Source: Enterococcus columbae DSM 7374 = ATCC 51263 (GTDB taxonomy: Bacteria; Bacillota; Bacilli; Lactobacillales; Enterococcaceae). Taken from it: a stretch of DNA of 64,000 nucleotides. Made by a program: the position numbers and the translations under genes. The stretch is taken from positions 596,025-660,024 of the forward strand of contig NZ_KE136347.1 of the NCBI RefSeq assembly GCF_000406925.1, read 5' to 3'. Positions 46,318 to 56,420 of this stretch are shown here, piece by piece. The first letter of the stretch is position 1. Each line of letters starts with the position of its first letter. The notes beneath the pieces are model-generated. The model searched no databases. It was not told where the DNA came from and saw only the letters and a list, made by a program, of their open reading frames with translations.

Positions 46318-46963
46318 ACGTTGGAAAAACTTGACTATCATTGTTCGAGTCTTCGTTCTACTGTTTACTTTGATTATCGCTGGGTACCATTGCTACTACT
46401 GGTCGCAACCACATAATGAGAACACTTACTTTTTTAATAGGATTTATCATTATTTTTGGATTCAATTACCCTATATTGTTTTTGGTGCATTATTGTTCCA
46501 AAAACACACTGCTTTCGATATAGCTCGTAAAGGTTTATATCATTTTTATTTAAAAAATATCATGACATTACTAAAGCTAGCCGTTCTCTATCCATTGTTA
46601 CCTGTGATACCTTGTCTAGTATGGAATCATGAGCAGCCGCCTACACTTATTCTAGGTATCTACCTTGCTTGTGTAGCAAATTTACTACTATTAAATAGTT
46701 TGATTTTATGGATAGGCAAAATTATCAGAAGTTCCTTTTTAGGCAATAGCTTGTTAGTCATCACTCTTTTAAGCATTCAATTGATATTCAGAGCCAATAG
46801 TCCTACTTTTGATCAATTCATCAATTGGCTTAATCCTGAAGTCATTGATAATTTCTCACAGTTACTATCAGCTAGTTTACTAAATATCGGACTTTCGTTT
46901 GTTTTCTTAGCTTTCTACGTTTTCACTTGTATGAGGAGTGATTTTATTGATTCAACGATTTAA
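46307..46963 (+). CDS. Membrane subunit 2 of an ABC transporter
   Basis: About 218 residues and six hydrophobic segments. The ATG at 46307 is better spaced from AAGGTG than the one at 46301. It overlaps both neighbours, a sign of one operon. No specific family recognised. Confidence 0.68.
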   Translation: MIYKRWKNLTIIVRVFVLLFTLIIAGYHCYYWSQPHNENTYFFNRIYHYFWIQLPYIVFGALLFQKHTAFDIARKGLYHFYLKNIMTLLKLAVLYPLLPVIPCLVWNHEQPPTLILGIYLACVANLLLLNSLILWIGKIIRSSFLGNSLLVITLLSIQLIFRANSPTFDQFINWLNPEVIDNFSQLLSASLLNIGLSFVFLAFYVFTCMRSDFIDSTI

Positions 46964-47603
46964 CAAAGAATTTCATCATTTCATACAATTACTTAGTAAA
47001 AATTCGATTTATCGCCTCATGGTTGCTATATTTTTTATTATTGTGAACTATCTTTCCACAGTATATTTTGAGCGAATTCCTAGATCGTTACTAAGCTATA
47101 TGCCTGTTTATAAAGCAGATATTAGTGCAATCCTCAATCAGCAAGTTTTTGAGATTTTACTCTTATTAATCGGTCTACTATTTCCAGTAAACCTCTTCCA
47201 TACTTTTCTATTTGAAGATAATGCTTTTTTTCTGATTAGAAAGAACTATCGAGAGTACCATTTCATTGCTTGCCAAATACTACAATGGATTTATTGTATC
47301 ATTTACCTTGCACTATGCGTCCTTTTACCGCTCATACTGAATGTTTCGACAGTTAGATTAGATGGTTGGTTTATCTACTCTGTGATGCTACTAGTATTAT
47401 TATTTAATGTATGTCAACTTTGTTCGATGTTTCATACGCTCTATCTTGGCTATACAATTAGTCTTAGCTATTTGTTGCTATTAGCCATTTTTTCAAGACA
47501 GATATTAAATCACTTCTATATTACTCTAATCATACAAATCGGACTACTCACTCTCATAACCATTTATGCTTATCACAAATATCAAAATTACGAATTTATT
47601 TAG
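46947..47603 (+). CDS. Membrane subunit 3 of an ABC transporter
   Basis: About 218 residues and six hydrophobic segments. No ATG is available: GTG at 46938 is inside the GAGGAG site, so TTG at 46947, eight bases after it, is the likelier start. Stops five bases before the ATPase gene. Confidence 0.66.
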   Translation: MIQRFNKEFHHFIQLLSKNSIYRLMVAIFFIIVNYLSTVYFERIPRSLLSYMPVYKADISAILNQQVFEILLLLIGLLFPVNLFHTFLFEDNAFFLIRKNYREYHFIACQILQWIYCIIYLALCVLLPLILNVSTVRLDGWFIYSVMLLVLLFNVCQLCSMFHTLYLGYTISLSYLLLLAIFSRQILNHFYITLIIQIGLLTLITIYAYHKYQNYEFI

Positions 47604-47614
47604 GAGGGATGGAA

Positions 47615-48250
47615 ATGAGTTATATTGAATTAAATCACATATCAAAAACAATTAAAAGTAAACCCATTCTCAGTGATATTCACTTAAATTTAGAAAAGGG
47701 ACATATTTATGGAATTATTGGTTCTAACGGTTCTGGAAAAAGTATGTTATTTCGTGCAATTTGTGGATTTATGAAATTAGACCAAGGAGAAGTTAAAATC
47801 AATGGTCAACAAGTCAAGTTTGGCGAAGAATTACCTGTATCTACTGGGCTTATTTTGGAAACGCCCGGCTTTATTCTCCATCAAACTGCCTTAGAAAATC
47901 TGCGATATTTGGCAGAAATGGATAATGCTTATAATGAAGATTTGATTTTTCAAGAATTAAAATATTTCGGACTGTATGAACATCGAAATGATAAAGTAAA
48001 AAATTATTCACTAGGAATGAAGCAAAAATTAGCAATCATTCAAGCCATAATGGAAGATCAAGAATTACTGCTACTAGATGAACCTACTAATGCTTTAGAT
48101 AAAGAAAGTATTGAACGTTTTCAATCAAAAATGTTGCAATTAAAAGAGAAAGGAAAAACACTCCTGATAGCTACCCATGACGATCGAACATTACAAGGGA
48201 TAACGAATGAACTCATTGAATTAAGTCAAGGAAAAATTGTCAAAAAATGA
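47615..48250 (+). CDS. ABC transporter ATPase
   Basis: 211 residues from ATG 47615 (AGGAGGG eight bases upstream). Walker A GSNGSGKSM, signature YSLGMKQKLAI, Walker B LLLLDEPTNALD and H-loop ATHDD are complete. It is short, without the C-terminal extension of BcrA types. It powers the three membrane proteins before it. Confidence 0.9.
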   Translation: MSYIELNHISKTIKSKPILSDIHLNLEKGHIYGIIGSNGSGKSMLFRAICGFMKLDQGEVKINGQQVKFGEELPVSTGLILETPGFILHQTALENLRYLAEMDNAYNEDLIFQELKYFGLYEHRNDKVKNYSLGMKQKLAIIQAIMEDQELLLLDEPTNALDKESIERFQSKMLQLKEKGKTLLIATHDDRTLQGITNELIELSQGKIVKK

Positions 48251-48251
48251 T

Positions 48252-48310
48252 AAAATAAACTAACAACCACCGTTAAAATATGGAATACTGGTGGTTGTTA
48301 GTTTATTTTT
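48252..48310. terminator. Bidirectional terminator between convergent operons
   Basis: AAAATAAACTAACAACCACC pairs with GGTGGTTGTTAGTTTATTTT around an 18-nt loop. It serves the ABC operon and the large helicase gene, which meet here. Confidence 0.88.
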
Positions 48311-51300
48311 CTACTGTGCCTTTTCTATTGCTTTATCAGTTTGTCCAAACTCTATCTGCATATTGATTTCTTGTTGCTTTTTCATTAATTCATCTAGCTT
48401 TTCTTGTTCTGGGAAGTCTTGTTGACTAATATGCTTTGCTTCTTCAAATTGCTTTTCAACCAATTCTAGCTGTTGTATTTGTTGATTCAGATTTTTTTCA
48501 ATAGATTTAGCAAGATTCACCAATTTAGCAATATTTCCCGTACCATTTTGCACTTCAAAATAGGCAACATAAGACTCTTTGCCTTCTAAAATCAGCTGAG
48601 TATTAGAAAATATACCTTCACTATGATCAAATCCTTTACGTAATTTTACGGTCAATCCTCGATATTGACCTACTTCTACTTCCGGCTTATCTAAAGTCAA
48701 CAATGATTCCAGTCTATTCATTTGTTCAAATGCTTCTGTATATCCTTTGACGCATTGATTATGAATAAGCATTTGAAATTCAGACTGTGGATGTTCCATA
48801 ATTTTCTCATTATCTTCTTTCATAGCCGTAATGCTCTTTTTTAATTTTTCTATTTTTGCAGGAAAACTATCTAATTCATCCATTAATCGGCTACGATCAT
48901 TAGACCAACGCATACGAATCATTTGTAACCTTGCTACCTCATTGTCAATACTCATTTTTTCTTGCAACATTGGATTATTAGTGGCTACTGCCTTTACTTC
49001 TGCTGCTGTCAAAATCTTATCATCAATATCATCCATCGAACGATTGATATTATTTCCAGTCATAACCTGTGTAATATAGGTTAATTTTTGCTCTTGTATT
49101 TGCCATAGATAACTGTCAAAAGTCCCTTTCGTTACATATCTAAAAATTGAGACGATACTATTTTCATTTCCTCTTCTTAATATTCTTCCCTCACGTTGCG
49201 TTAAATCACTTGGTTTCCATGGACAATCAATATGATGTGCTGCAATTAATTTATTTTGAATATTTGTACCGGTGCCCAATTTCTGTGTTGAACCTAAAAT
49301 CACTCGAACAACACCATGACGCACTTTATCAAATAATTCATCTCGTTGTTTATCTGTTTTGGCATCATGCACAAAGGCAATTTGCTCTGCTGGTACACCC
49401 TTTTCAATTAACTGGTCTTTAATTTCATCATATACATTGAATACTCCAGCTTTGGGAGTTCCACTATCAGAAAAAATAATTTGTGCTGATGACTTATCTT
49501 GTGTTTTTTTCCAAATTTCAAATACTTTTGACGTACAAATACATAATTTACTGCTTGGATCTCGTTGGATAGCTGGATTAATTAACCTTGGATCAATAGC
49601 CATCAATTTCGCTTCACCAGTAAGTTTAAGCATATTATCCGTATCCGGAGAAACTTCTTTTGCACGAATCGCTTCTGCTCGTTGAACAAATTCATCCATC
49701 ATTTGTTGCTGAAAATCGGTAGCTTCAGTAACTATCGTTTGTACTTTACCCGTTTCTAAATCAGGCACGGGTAAATCCAACATTTCTGCTGTTTGAATAT
49801 CCGCAATTTCATAAAACATATTTAAAAGTTCTGGTAAATTATGGAACTTAGAAAAGCGATTTCTCATCCGATAGCCGCCACCTTCAGGAGTGATTTCTAA
49901 TGATGAAACAACTTGGCCAAACGTTGATGCCCAATTATCAAATAGCATCAAGCCTTTTTCTTCCAATACATTAGGTTGTAAGTATCTTTGCATGGTATAT
50001 AGTTCACTCATACTATTACTAATTGGCGTACCTGTGGCAAATACAACATTCTTGCCATCGTGCATTTCTTGAATATATCTCACTTTGGCTAACATATCGC
50101 TAGCACGTTGAGAATTTGAATTAGATACTCCAGCAACATTTTTCATTTTGGAATAAGCAAATAAATTTTTGTAGTTATGTGCTTCGTCGATAAATAAAAA
50201 ATCTACCCCAGTATCTTCAAAATAGATAACTTTATCTCTTTTTTCATCATTATTTAGTTTCGATAAACGAATCATTAATTTTTGCCTGAATGCTTCAATC
50301 TGTTTAATTGTCCAACGCTCTGCATTTTCTTTTTTCATTTGCTCAATGGTTATTGTTAATTCATCAATTTCACGTTCAATCATTTCTTGCTGGCGTTCAA
50401 GAGTTAAACTGATACGTTCAAATTGAGACATACCTATAATAATAGCGTCATAATCTCCAGTAGCAATTTTAGCAACAAATTCTTGCCTTCGACTTTTTTC
50501 AAAATCTTTTTTCTCCGTGACCAAAACGTTAGCATTAGGATAAAAGGTTAATATTTCTTTCGCCCATTGCTCAGTTAAATGATTAGGAACGACATACATA
50601 GGCTTATTGATTATCCCCATTTGTTTTAAATACATACCAGCAGTTAACATTTCTGCTGTTTTTCCAGCCCCTACCTCATGAGCCAATAAAGCAGTTCGAT
50701 AATAAATGATCCTAGCTACGGCATTTCTCTGGTGAGGGAATAAATCAATATCCGCATTCATCCCGTCAAAAATCAAATTAGAACCATCATATTTTCTAGG
50801 AACAGTCGTATTAAATAGTTGATTATAAATATCCAATAAATAGGCAGTTCGTTTACTATCCGCAAATAACCAGTGCTGAAATTCTAATTCAATCTCTGAT
50901 TGTTTTTGTCTAGCATACATAGTTTCTTCTGGATTAATCACATAGCGAATTTTATCTCCATCAACAACTCTGTCATTAACTGTAGATTGCTGTAAATTCA
51001 AAGAATCTTCCAAAATATGTAGACCACTTCTTCTTGTCGTTCCATAAGTATGTTTGGCTAACGTCGTATAACTTAACCGTGATTTTCCATGAATGCGCCA
51101 TACACCTGTTAAAGAAATATGCTCAACTTTAATGCTATTTTGTAAATATCTAGGCACATCGAACAACTCATGAAAAAATTCATTATAAATCTCAACTGGA
51201 ATCCAAGAAGAACCGATTTGAAATTTTATATCTCCAGCAAATAATCTAGGAGGTTGGCATTGTTTTAATGCTTCAATATTTTTAGATAAACAGTCCTTTA

Positions 51301-54300
51301 GTTGTTCATTTTCACACATTGTAAAAATTGCTTCTGCTTGTTTAAGTTTTTTTGCAACATTTCCTGTTAGATACTCATCAGATACCTCCCAAGCCTCTAG
51401 ATATTCTTCAGGAGCAAGTGTATATTCCGTTAATTTCATTGGATTTAAATATATTTGACTGTCTAATTCATTGATGATTTCAGCAATTGTTTTAGGATAA
51501 ATTGAACAAATAAAATGAAAGTCCACACGCCCCCTTTTTCCCATTGATATGGTCAAAGCTTGTACTGCATCAGTTGCTTTGGATATTTCCAATATGGGAC
51601 GTACAGTCGGTTTGAAAAAAATACTTGCTTTTTTTACACTGCCATCTTTTTCTACACGTTCAATGGAAGTAAGTAATGGGTATTTTTTATCTCTTTTTAG
51701 AATGGTATTTGCCGGCAAATGATTAATAGCGCCAAATTGCTTAACAAACGAATCATAAGTTGTATTTAGTTCTGATAGAGCTTCTCCAAATATCTGTTGA
51801 TCAAAATTTTCATTCCTCTGTATTTCCAGAACGGTTTTAATTGCTTCTCTCAAAGGAATCATTTTCTGTATAATAGCTTTTTGTTTGGACGGAACTTCCT
51901 CATACTCTCCATTCATTTTGTAATAAAAAATTCGATTCCCACTTTCAAAATACGTAAATTCTTCTGTATCAATTGGGATAGTAATTTCTTCTTTTTTAGT
52001 TATCTCGCTAGTTAATACTGACTGATTTTCTGATACATAATATCTATCCGATGACTGTTTTGAGACTATATCAGCTAAAACGGTATCTAACTGTTGCATA
52101 AAAGTGTCTGTGTTTCCTACTACATCTATAGTCAAACCATGAAAGTTTTTAACTTTTACCTCTCCTAAAATATACTCCGGATGTTCAAGAAAATACTGAT
52201 TAATATATAGTCCTGGAAAATCTGGATGAGGAACAGCTTCTAACCAACTAGGCATGCTTTCTTGATGAATCATTTCTTCGTACGTTTTTTTCTGAAAAAT
52301 GAGAATATCTGACACCACTTCAGTGCCACTATTCTTAAACACATGATTAGGTAAACGTAATGCACCTACAAGATTCGCCCTTTTAGCAAGATATTCTCTT
52401 GCTTTTTTCGTTCGTTTATCCATAGTTCCCGTTGATGTGATAAATACGAGATAGCCTTTTGGCGCTAATAAATCAATGGATTTAGCCATAAAATAATCAT
52501 GAATCTTAAAATTATACTGTTGGTATTTTTTATCTAATACCGTAATATCACTGAAAGGAAAATTTCCTATGACCAAATCTACTTTATTTGACAATTCCAC
52601 ATTTTCAAAACCAGTTTGCAATATTCTCGATTCTGGATATAAATACTTAGCCATTTTACTCGTAATTGTATCAATTTCTACTCCAATAAGGTTTGCTTGT
52701 GTCATTTTTTCTGGCAAATTTGCAAAGAAATTTCCTGTACCCATAGCAGGATCTAGAATGCTACCTTGACTAAAATCTCCCAAATGAGATAAATGTTCAT
52801 AAATTTTCTTAATCACCTCACTTGGCGTATAAAAGGCTGTTAATACAGAGCTTTGTGCTGCACGGTATTCTTCTGGTGTTAATAGTTGAGCTAATTGCTG
52901 ATGCAACGCTTGCCAGTCAGAATTGTCTACTTCAAAAATCTCTGGTATCCCACCCCATCCAGAATATTTTGCAAGAAGGACTTGTTCTTGCTCAGTAGCC
53001 GCTCTTTGCTCTTGTTCAAGTTGTTTTAGGCACTGAATTGCCTGTAAATTGGCTAAGGCTTTTTCTTTCTTACTACTAGCATAGGAAACTGTTTCTTTTG
53101 GATGATAATTAGAAGAAGTAACCACTAATTCATTTTTTGAGACTTTTCCATCTGATAACTCAAGTGAATCGTCAAAAGTTGCAAATAAATCTAACTGTTC
53201 ATTATCTGAACGAGTATCTGTCGAAAGATTTTCCGTATCACTGAATTGATCGACCGCTATTTCGAGTTCGCTATCTTCAATTGATTCCTGCTCATTATCA
53301 TCCATTGTTGGTAACAGCTCTTCATCAATTGATTCCACTACATTTTGTTTATTAGATTGTTTATCTAGCCAATTTTCATACGCTTCTAAAGAAAGGTAAC
53401 TTTCCCTATCAATTAAAGTTTGAATTGTTTTTTCAACTATTGGCCATTTTAATAGTATTTCTTCACAATTTCGTTTAGATAATCGAATTCCTTTTGCATC
53501 ATGCATTTCCATTGACGATTTATCATCAGAAATAGCGGGAGCCTTGCCACCGATACCAAATTCATTTTTCAAAAAAGCAACTCGCTTTTCTCTATTAGCA
53601 GTCGATTGAAAATAATGATAAATTCGATAATTTCCGGATTCAAAACCAGAACCTGAGAGCAGTAGCCAATCAATCTCATCTTGTGTAATAAAAGCAGTTG
53701 GACTATCTAGTTTTTCAATAGTTGAAGTAAACGAATGTAATGGACTACTTAGACTCTCCAATCGCCAAAAAATTGTCTCTAAATCACTTCTAAAACGTAG
53801 AACTTGTTCCCCGTCATAAAAGGCTTTTAAAAGATTTTTAAAAAGACTAGCAAATTCCTTTCTTTGATCCACATTCGTAAGTATATCAAGCACAATTTGT
53901 TTTGATTTTGAAAATATAGTTTCACTACAAAAAGCGGGAAAAGACGCAAAAAATCTACTTTTTGTATCATTAGCAAAATCAATGAACACAATCGCTTCTG
54001 CTAAACTTTCAATTTCTTCGTCAATAAAAGATTGCACTTCTTGTTTTGTTGCATAAAGACCTTGTACGATTAACCGATTGATAATCGGCAGTATCTCTTG
54101 CCAAGTTAATTGTAAGTCAGCTTGATACATGGTCGTTTGCGCCATTGAAATTTTTAAACCATTCTCATCAAACCAAGCTGCGTATTTTTGACCATTTAAT
54201 TCAAAGCCATTGCCATGATGATAAATTTTCTTTAAAGACTTTAAAAAGTCTTTTTGATTTTCATCAACAAATGCAGCTGCCATTAGGACTTTCATTCGAT

Positions 54301-55516
54301 GCTTCTCTGTATTTCCACCATGAATTAAAAAATATTCAATAACTTCCAAATCGATTAAGCCTAAATCAAGTCTCTCTTGCTCAGTTGACACAAAAGAGGA
54401 TATTGAGTGGTCCTCAATATCCTCTTTATCATTTTCTATATTTCGTTCAGGGTGTCTAAGTTGACGTCTATTTTCATAATCGGAATCATTTGTATCAGAT
54501 AATCCACTACTAGCTCTTCTGTCCTCTGATGGATCCAATAATTCCATTCGATGACTTTCTGAAACTCCTCTTCCGGTGGACATGGGTTCTTGGTTACTAA
54601 TTCTTGACGAATGACTGTCGCTTGTTCCGTTGCTTGATTCTCTTTTTCCTCCAGAAACGATTGAATTGTCTGATTGCAAATCATCTCGAACAGAAGTGGC
54701 CGATTGTTCTCGTAAAGATACGTCCAAACCACTTGTGCGTAAATTCCTAGATTCTCTAAATTCGTCTGTCTCTGAGCTGTCCAATTTAGGTCGTCCATCG
54801 TTGTCATTTCTACTCCATATTTGTCCTTCATTTTTTGCTTCCTCCTTTAATTGTTTTTGGTATTGTTTCTCATACTTCATTGCTCTGACAAGAATCTCTT
54901 GAGATAATACTGTAACCAATTGGCCAATTGCAAACATATTTTGAAGGGAATCATTCGGAATCATGTCAATGATTGGTTGCGTATGTTCCCATTCAGTTCT
55001 ATAAATAATTTTTGCCAAAATTGAATCAATAATAAAAAATTGATACTCCCGAAAAATATTATTGGTCTGCTTATCAATGACATGATTTACTGTTTTTTCC
55101 ACGAAATCTTCTATACTTAGATTATCAACGCTACTCTCTGCTTTAAATATCTCTTGCAACAGTTGATTTAATACTTGGTGCTGATTTTGACCAGAAAAAG
55201 AGAATACTTCTAATTGCTTGCCATATGTCTGAGAAACATCAAAATAATGTTTAGAAATGATAGGTTGCGTCTTTCCTAACTGCCCTACTAATGTTGACTT
55301 TTCTCCTCTACGCACATAACGATAATATTTCTGCCAATCATCAAATGTGGCAACATAAGTAAATGACTGGTTCAAATAATACAATTGAGTGGTTTCTTCA
55401 AAAGAAGTCTTATACAATTGACTACTAAATTTTAGATACTTCTGCCAAGTTTCAACATCTCGAAACACAAATTGAACAGCTTCCTTCATCTGTGTAATTA
55501 AATCCACTTTACGCAT
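48311..55516 (-). CDS. Very large DNA methylase-helicase fusion of the conjugative element
   Basis: 2,401 residues from ATG 55516. The N-terminal 110 residues (WQKYLKFSSQLYK, DDWQKYYRYVRRGEKSTLV) look like the ArdC-type domain of mobile elements. A long, charged, Ser-rich linker (about 230-380) follows. Around 900-1150 is an N6-adenine methyltransferase: AKYSGWGGIPEIF, motif I DPAMGTGNFF, motif IV GNFPFSD (usual NPPF/Y). Around 1550-2100 is a SF2/SNF2 helicase: HEVGAGKT, DEAH in FIDEAHNYKN, and GTGTNIQ...QREGRILRRGN. Then coiled coils. Such fusions are hallmark genes of ICEs and phages. They may guard incoming DNA from restriction or act in replication; the role is not settled. Confidence 0.88.
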   Translation of the reverse strand: MRKVDLITQMKEAVQFVFRDVETWQKYLKFSSQLYKTSFEETTQLYYLNQSFTYVATFDDWQKYYRYVRRGEKSTLVGQLGKTQPIISKHYFDVSQTYGKQLEVFSFSGQNQHQVLNQLLQEIFKAESSVDNLSIEDFVEKTVNHVIDKQTNNIFREYQFFIIDSILAKIIYRTEWEHTQPIIDMIPNDSLQNMFAIGQLVTVLSQEILVRAMKYEKQYQKQLKEEAKNEGQIWSRNDNDGRPKLDSSETDEFRESRNLRTSGLDVSLREQSATSVRDDLQSDNSIVSGGKRESSNGTSDSHSSRISNQEPMSTGRGVSESHRMELLDPSEDRRASSGLSDTNDSDYENRRQLRHPERNIENDKEDIEDHSISSFVSTEQERLDLGLIDLEVIEYFLIHGGNTEKHRMKVLMAAAFVDENQKDFLKSLKKIYHHGNGFELNGQKYAAWFDENGLKISMAQTTMYQADLQLTWQEILPIINRLIVQGLYATKQEVQSFIDEEIESLAEAIVFIDFANDTKSRFFASFPAFCSETIFSKSKQIVLDILTNVDQRKEFASLFKNLLKAFYDGEQVLRFRSDLETIFWRLESLSSPLHSFTSTIEKLDSPTAFITQDEIDWLLLSGSGFESGNYRIYHYFQSTANREKRVAFLKNEFGIGGKAPAISDDKSSMEMHDAKGIRLSKRNCEEILLKWPIVEKTIQTLIDRESYLSLEAYENWLDKQSNKQNVVESIDEELLPTMDDNEQESIEDSELEIAVDQFSDTENLSTDTRSDNEQLDLFATFDDSLELSDGKVSKNELVVTSSNYHPKETVSYASSKKEKALANLQAIQCLKQLEQEQRAATEQEQVLLAKYSGWGGIPEIFEVDNSDWQALHQQLAQLLTPEEYRAAQSSVLTAFYTPSEVIKKIYEHLSHLGDFSQGSILDPAMGTGNFFANLPEKMTQANLIGVEIDTITSKMAKYLYPESRILQTGFENVELSNKVDLVIGNFPFSDITVLDKKYQQYNFKIHDYFMAKSIDLLAPKGYLVFITSTGTMDKRTKKAREYLAKRANLVGALRLPNHVFKNSGTEVVSDILIFQKKTYEEMIHQESMPSWLEAVPHPDFPGLYINQYFLEHPEYILGEVKVKNFHGLTIDVVGNTDTFMQQLDTVLADIVSKQSSDRYYVSENQSVLTSEITKKEEITIPIDTEEFTYFESGNRIFYYKMNGEYEEVPSKQKAIIQKMIPLREAIKTVLEIQRNENFDQQIFGEALSELNTTYDSFVKQFGAINHLPANTILKRDKKYPLLTSIERVEKDGSVKKASIFFKPTVRPILEISKATDAVQALTISMGKRGRVDFHFICSIYPKTIAEIINELDSQIYLNPMKLTEYTLAPEEYLEAWEVSDEYLTGNVAKKLKQAEAIFTMCENEQLKDCLSKNIEALKQCQPPRLFAGDIKFQIGSSWIPVEIYNEFFHELFDVPRYLQNSIKVEHISLTGVWRIHGKSRLSYTTLAKHTYGTTRRSGLHILEDSLNLQQSTVNDRVVDGDKIRYVINPEETMYARQKQSEIELEFQHWLFADSKRTAYLLDIYNQLFNTTVPRKYDGSNLIFDGMNADIDLFPHQRNAVARIIYYRTALLAHEVGAGKTAEMLTAGMYLKQMGIINKPMYVVPNHLTEQWAKEILTFYPNANVLVTEKKDFEKSRRQEFVAKIATGDYDAIIIGMSQFERISLTLERQQEMIEREIDELTITIEQMKKENAERWTIKQIEAFRQKLMIRLSKLNNDEKRDKVIYFEDTGVDFLFIDEAHNYKNLFAYSKMKNVAGVSNSNSQRASDMLAKVRYIQEMHDGKNVVFATGTPISNSMSELYTMQRYLQPNVLEEKGLMLFDNWASTFGQVVSSLEITPEGGGYRMRNRFSKFHNLPELLNMFYEIADIQTAEMLDLPVPDLETGKVQTIVTEATDFQQQMMDEFVQRAEAIRAKEVSPDTDNMLKLTGEAKLMAIDPRLINPAIQRDPSSKLCICTSKVFEIWKKTQDKSSAQIIFSDSGTPKAGVFNVYDEIKDQLIEKGVPAEQIAFVHDAKTDKQRDELFDKVRHGVVRVILGSTQKLGTGTNIQNKLIAAHHIDCPWKPSDLTQREGRILRRGNENSIVSIFRYVTKGTFDSYLWQIQEQKLTYITQVMTGNNINRSMDDIDDKILTAAEVKAVATNNPMLQEKMSIDNEVARLQMIRMRWSNDRSRLMDELDSFPAKIEKLKKSITAMKEDNEKIMEHPQSEFQMLIHNQCVKGYTEAFEQMNRLESLLTLDKPEVEVGQYRGLTVKLRKGFDHSEGIFSNTQLILEGKESYVAYFEVQNGTGNIAKLVNLAKSIEKNLNQQIQQLELVEKQFEEAKHISQQDFPEQEKLDELMKKQQEINMQIEFGQTDKAIEKAQ

Positions 55517-55625
55517 CAAATCATCCTTTCAAATTAATAAGATTTGAAAGTTGGTACTTCTTGATTCTATACGCTTCATCCCATCGAATCATTCAATAGC
55601 ATTATACCCAAATAATACATTATAA

Positions 55626-55647
55626 ATCATGGATTGTAAACCATGAT
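55626..55647. promoter_or_regulatory. Palindromic operator-like site
   Basis: ATCATGG-8 nt-CCATGAT between the divergent helicase and 96-codon genes, upstream of a TATAAT-like -10 at 55668-55673. Probably a regulator site for the transfer block. Confidence 0.5.
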
Positions 55648-55694
55648 GATATTTTTGTACTTTTACTATAATATAGATGGTGGAGGTTAACAAC

Positions 55695-55967
55695 ATGGAT
55701 CAAGAAACATTTAACCAACTTTTATTAGAAAATAAAGAACTCTTAAAACAATTTCTACAAGAAAATTTGCTTACACGAGATAACGCCTCTCAAATAACGA
55801 AGCAATCTACTCGAGCCTTTGAACAAAGTGTAAATACTCATATTATCCAACCATTTTATTCTGTAAAGAAAAATGGGAGACAAATTTTTAAACTTTATTT
55901 AAAGCAAGAAATGGAAACCTATGCGCAAAGCAAACGAAAGATAAATAAACAAGCTAAAGAGTCGTAA
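55695..55967 (+). CDS. Small hypothetical protein of the transfer block
   Basis: 90 residues from ATG 55695, six bases after TGGAGG. Polar and helical, rich in Gln, Asn and Lys, with a basic C-terminus (SKRKINKQAKES). It is the only plus-strand gene of the block. DNA binding or control is possible; no family is recognised. Confidence 0.6.
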   Translation: MDQETFNQLLLENKELLKQFLQENLLTRDNASQITKQSTRAFEQSVNTHIIQPFYSVKKNGRQIFKLYLKQEMETYAQSKRKINKQAKES

Positions 55968-56015
55968 CCTTATTTGATAAGCTGTTACTGCTCTTTAGCT
56001 TTTATTTTTAAAGAT

Positions 56016-56420
56016 TTATATTTCCATTTCAAACTCATCATTTTCTAATCTATCTTCTCCCTTCTCCAATGCAATATCCGTATAAAGTTTTAATCGCCAG
56101 TAGGGGATACCATTGTCACTACTAATCCAATCTTCAAAAGAAGCATGAAGTAAATCTTGTTCTAATGTTTCAAAACAAAATTCTCTCTTGGTTTCTACTG
56201 TTACATAATCATTTTTCTGTTGAAAAATCTCTAGCTGTCTTTGAAAATCAATGCTTACTTGGATCTCGTAGGTGAATTCCTCCTCTTCTATTTCTGTGTA
56301 AGCAATTGGTAATGGTTTTGAAAAATCAATGGGATCCATTTTTTCTCCGTAATTATTCAAACAAAACATATCGTAGGCAGATTGTATTCGTGTTTTCCAA
56401 TTCTCTAACTGATTATCCAT
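56016..56420 (-). CDS. Hypothetical acidic ICE protein
   Basis: 134 residues. ATG 56420 follows GAGGAGG, and its first 8 bases overlap the end of the upstream gene, so they are coupled. Strongly acidic (YTEIEEEEFTYEI, DRLENDEFEMEI), with no transmembrane part. Small acidic proteins of such blocks can be anti-restriction DNA mimics, but nothing specific shows this. Confidence 0.55.
   Translation of the reverse strand: MDNQLENWKTRIQSAYDMFCLNNYGEKMDPIDFSKPLPIAYTEIEEEEFTYEIQVSIDFQRQLEIFQQKNDYVTVETKREFCFETLEQDLLHASFEDWISSDNGIPYWRLKLYTDIALEKGEDRLENDEFEMEI

Noticed and set aside
54436-54831. 131-codon frame inside the helicase gene
   Set aside because: Lies in another frame of the low-complexity linker of the large gene; no start signal.
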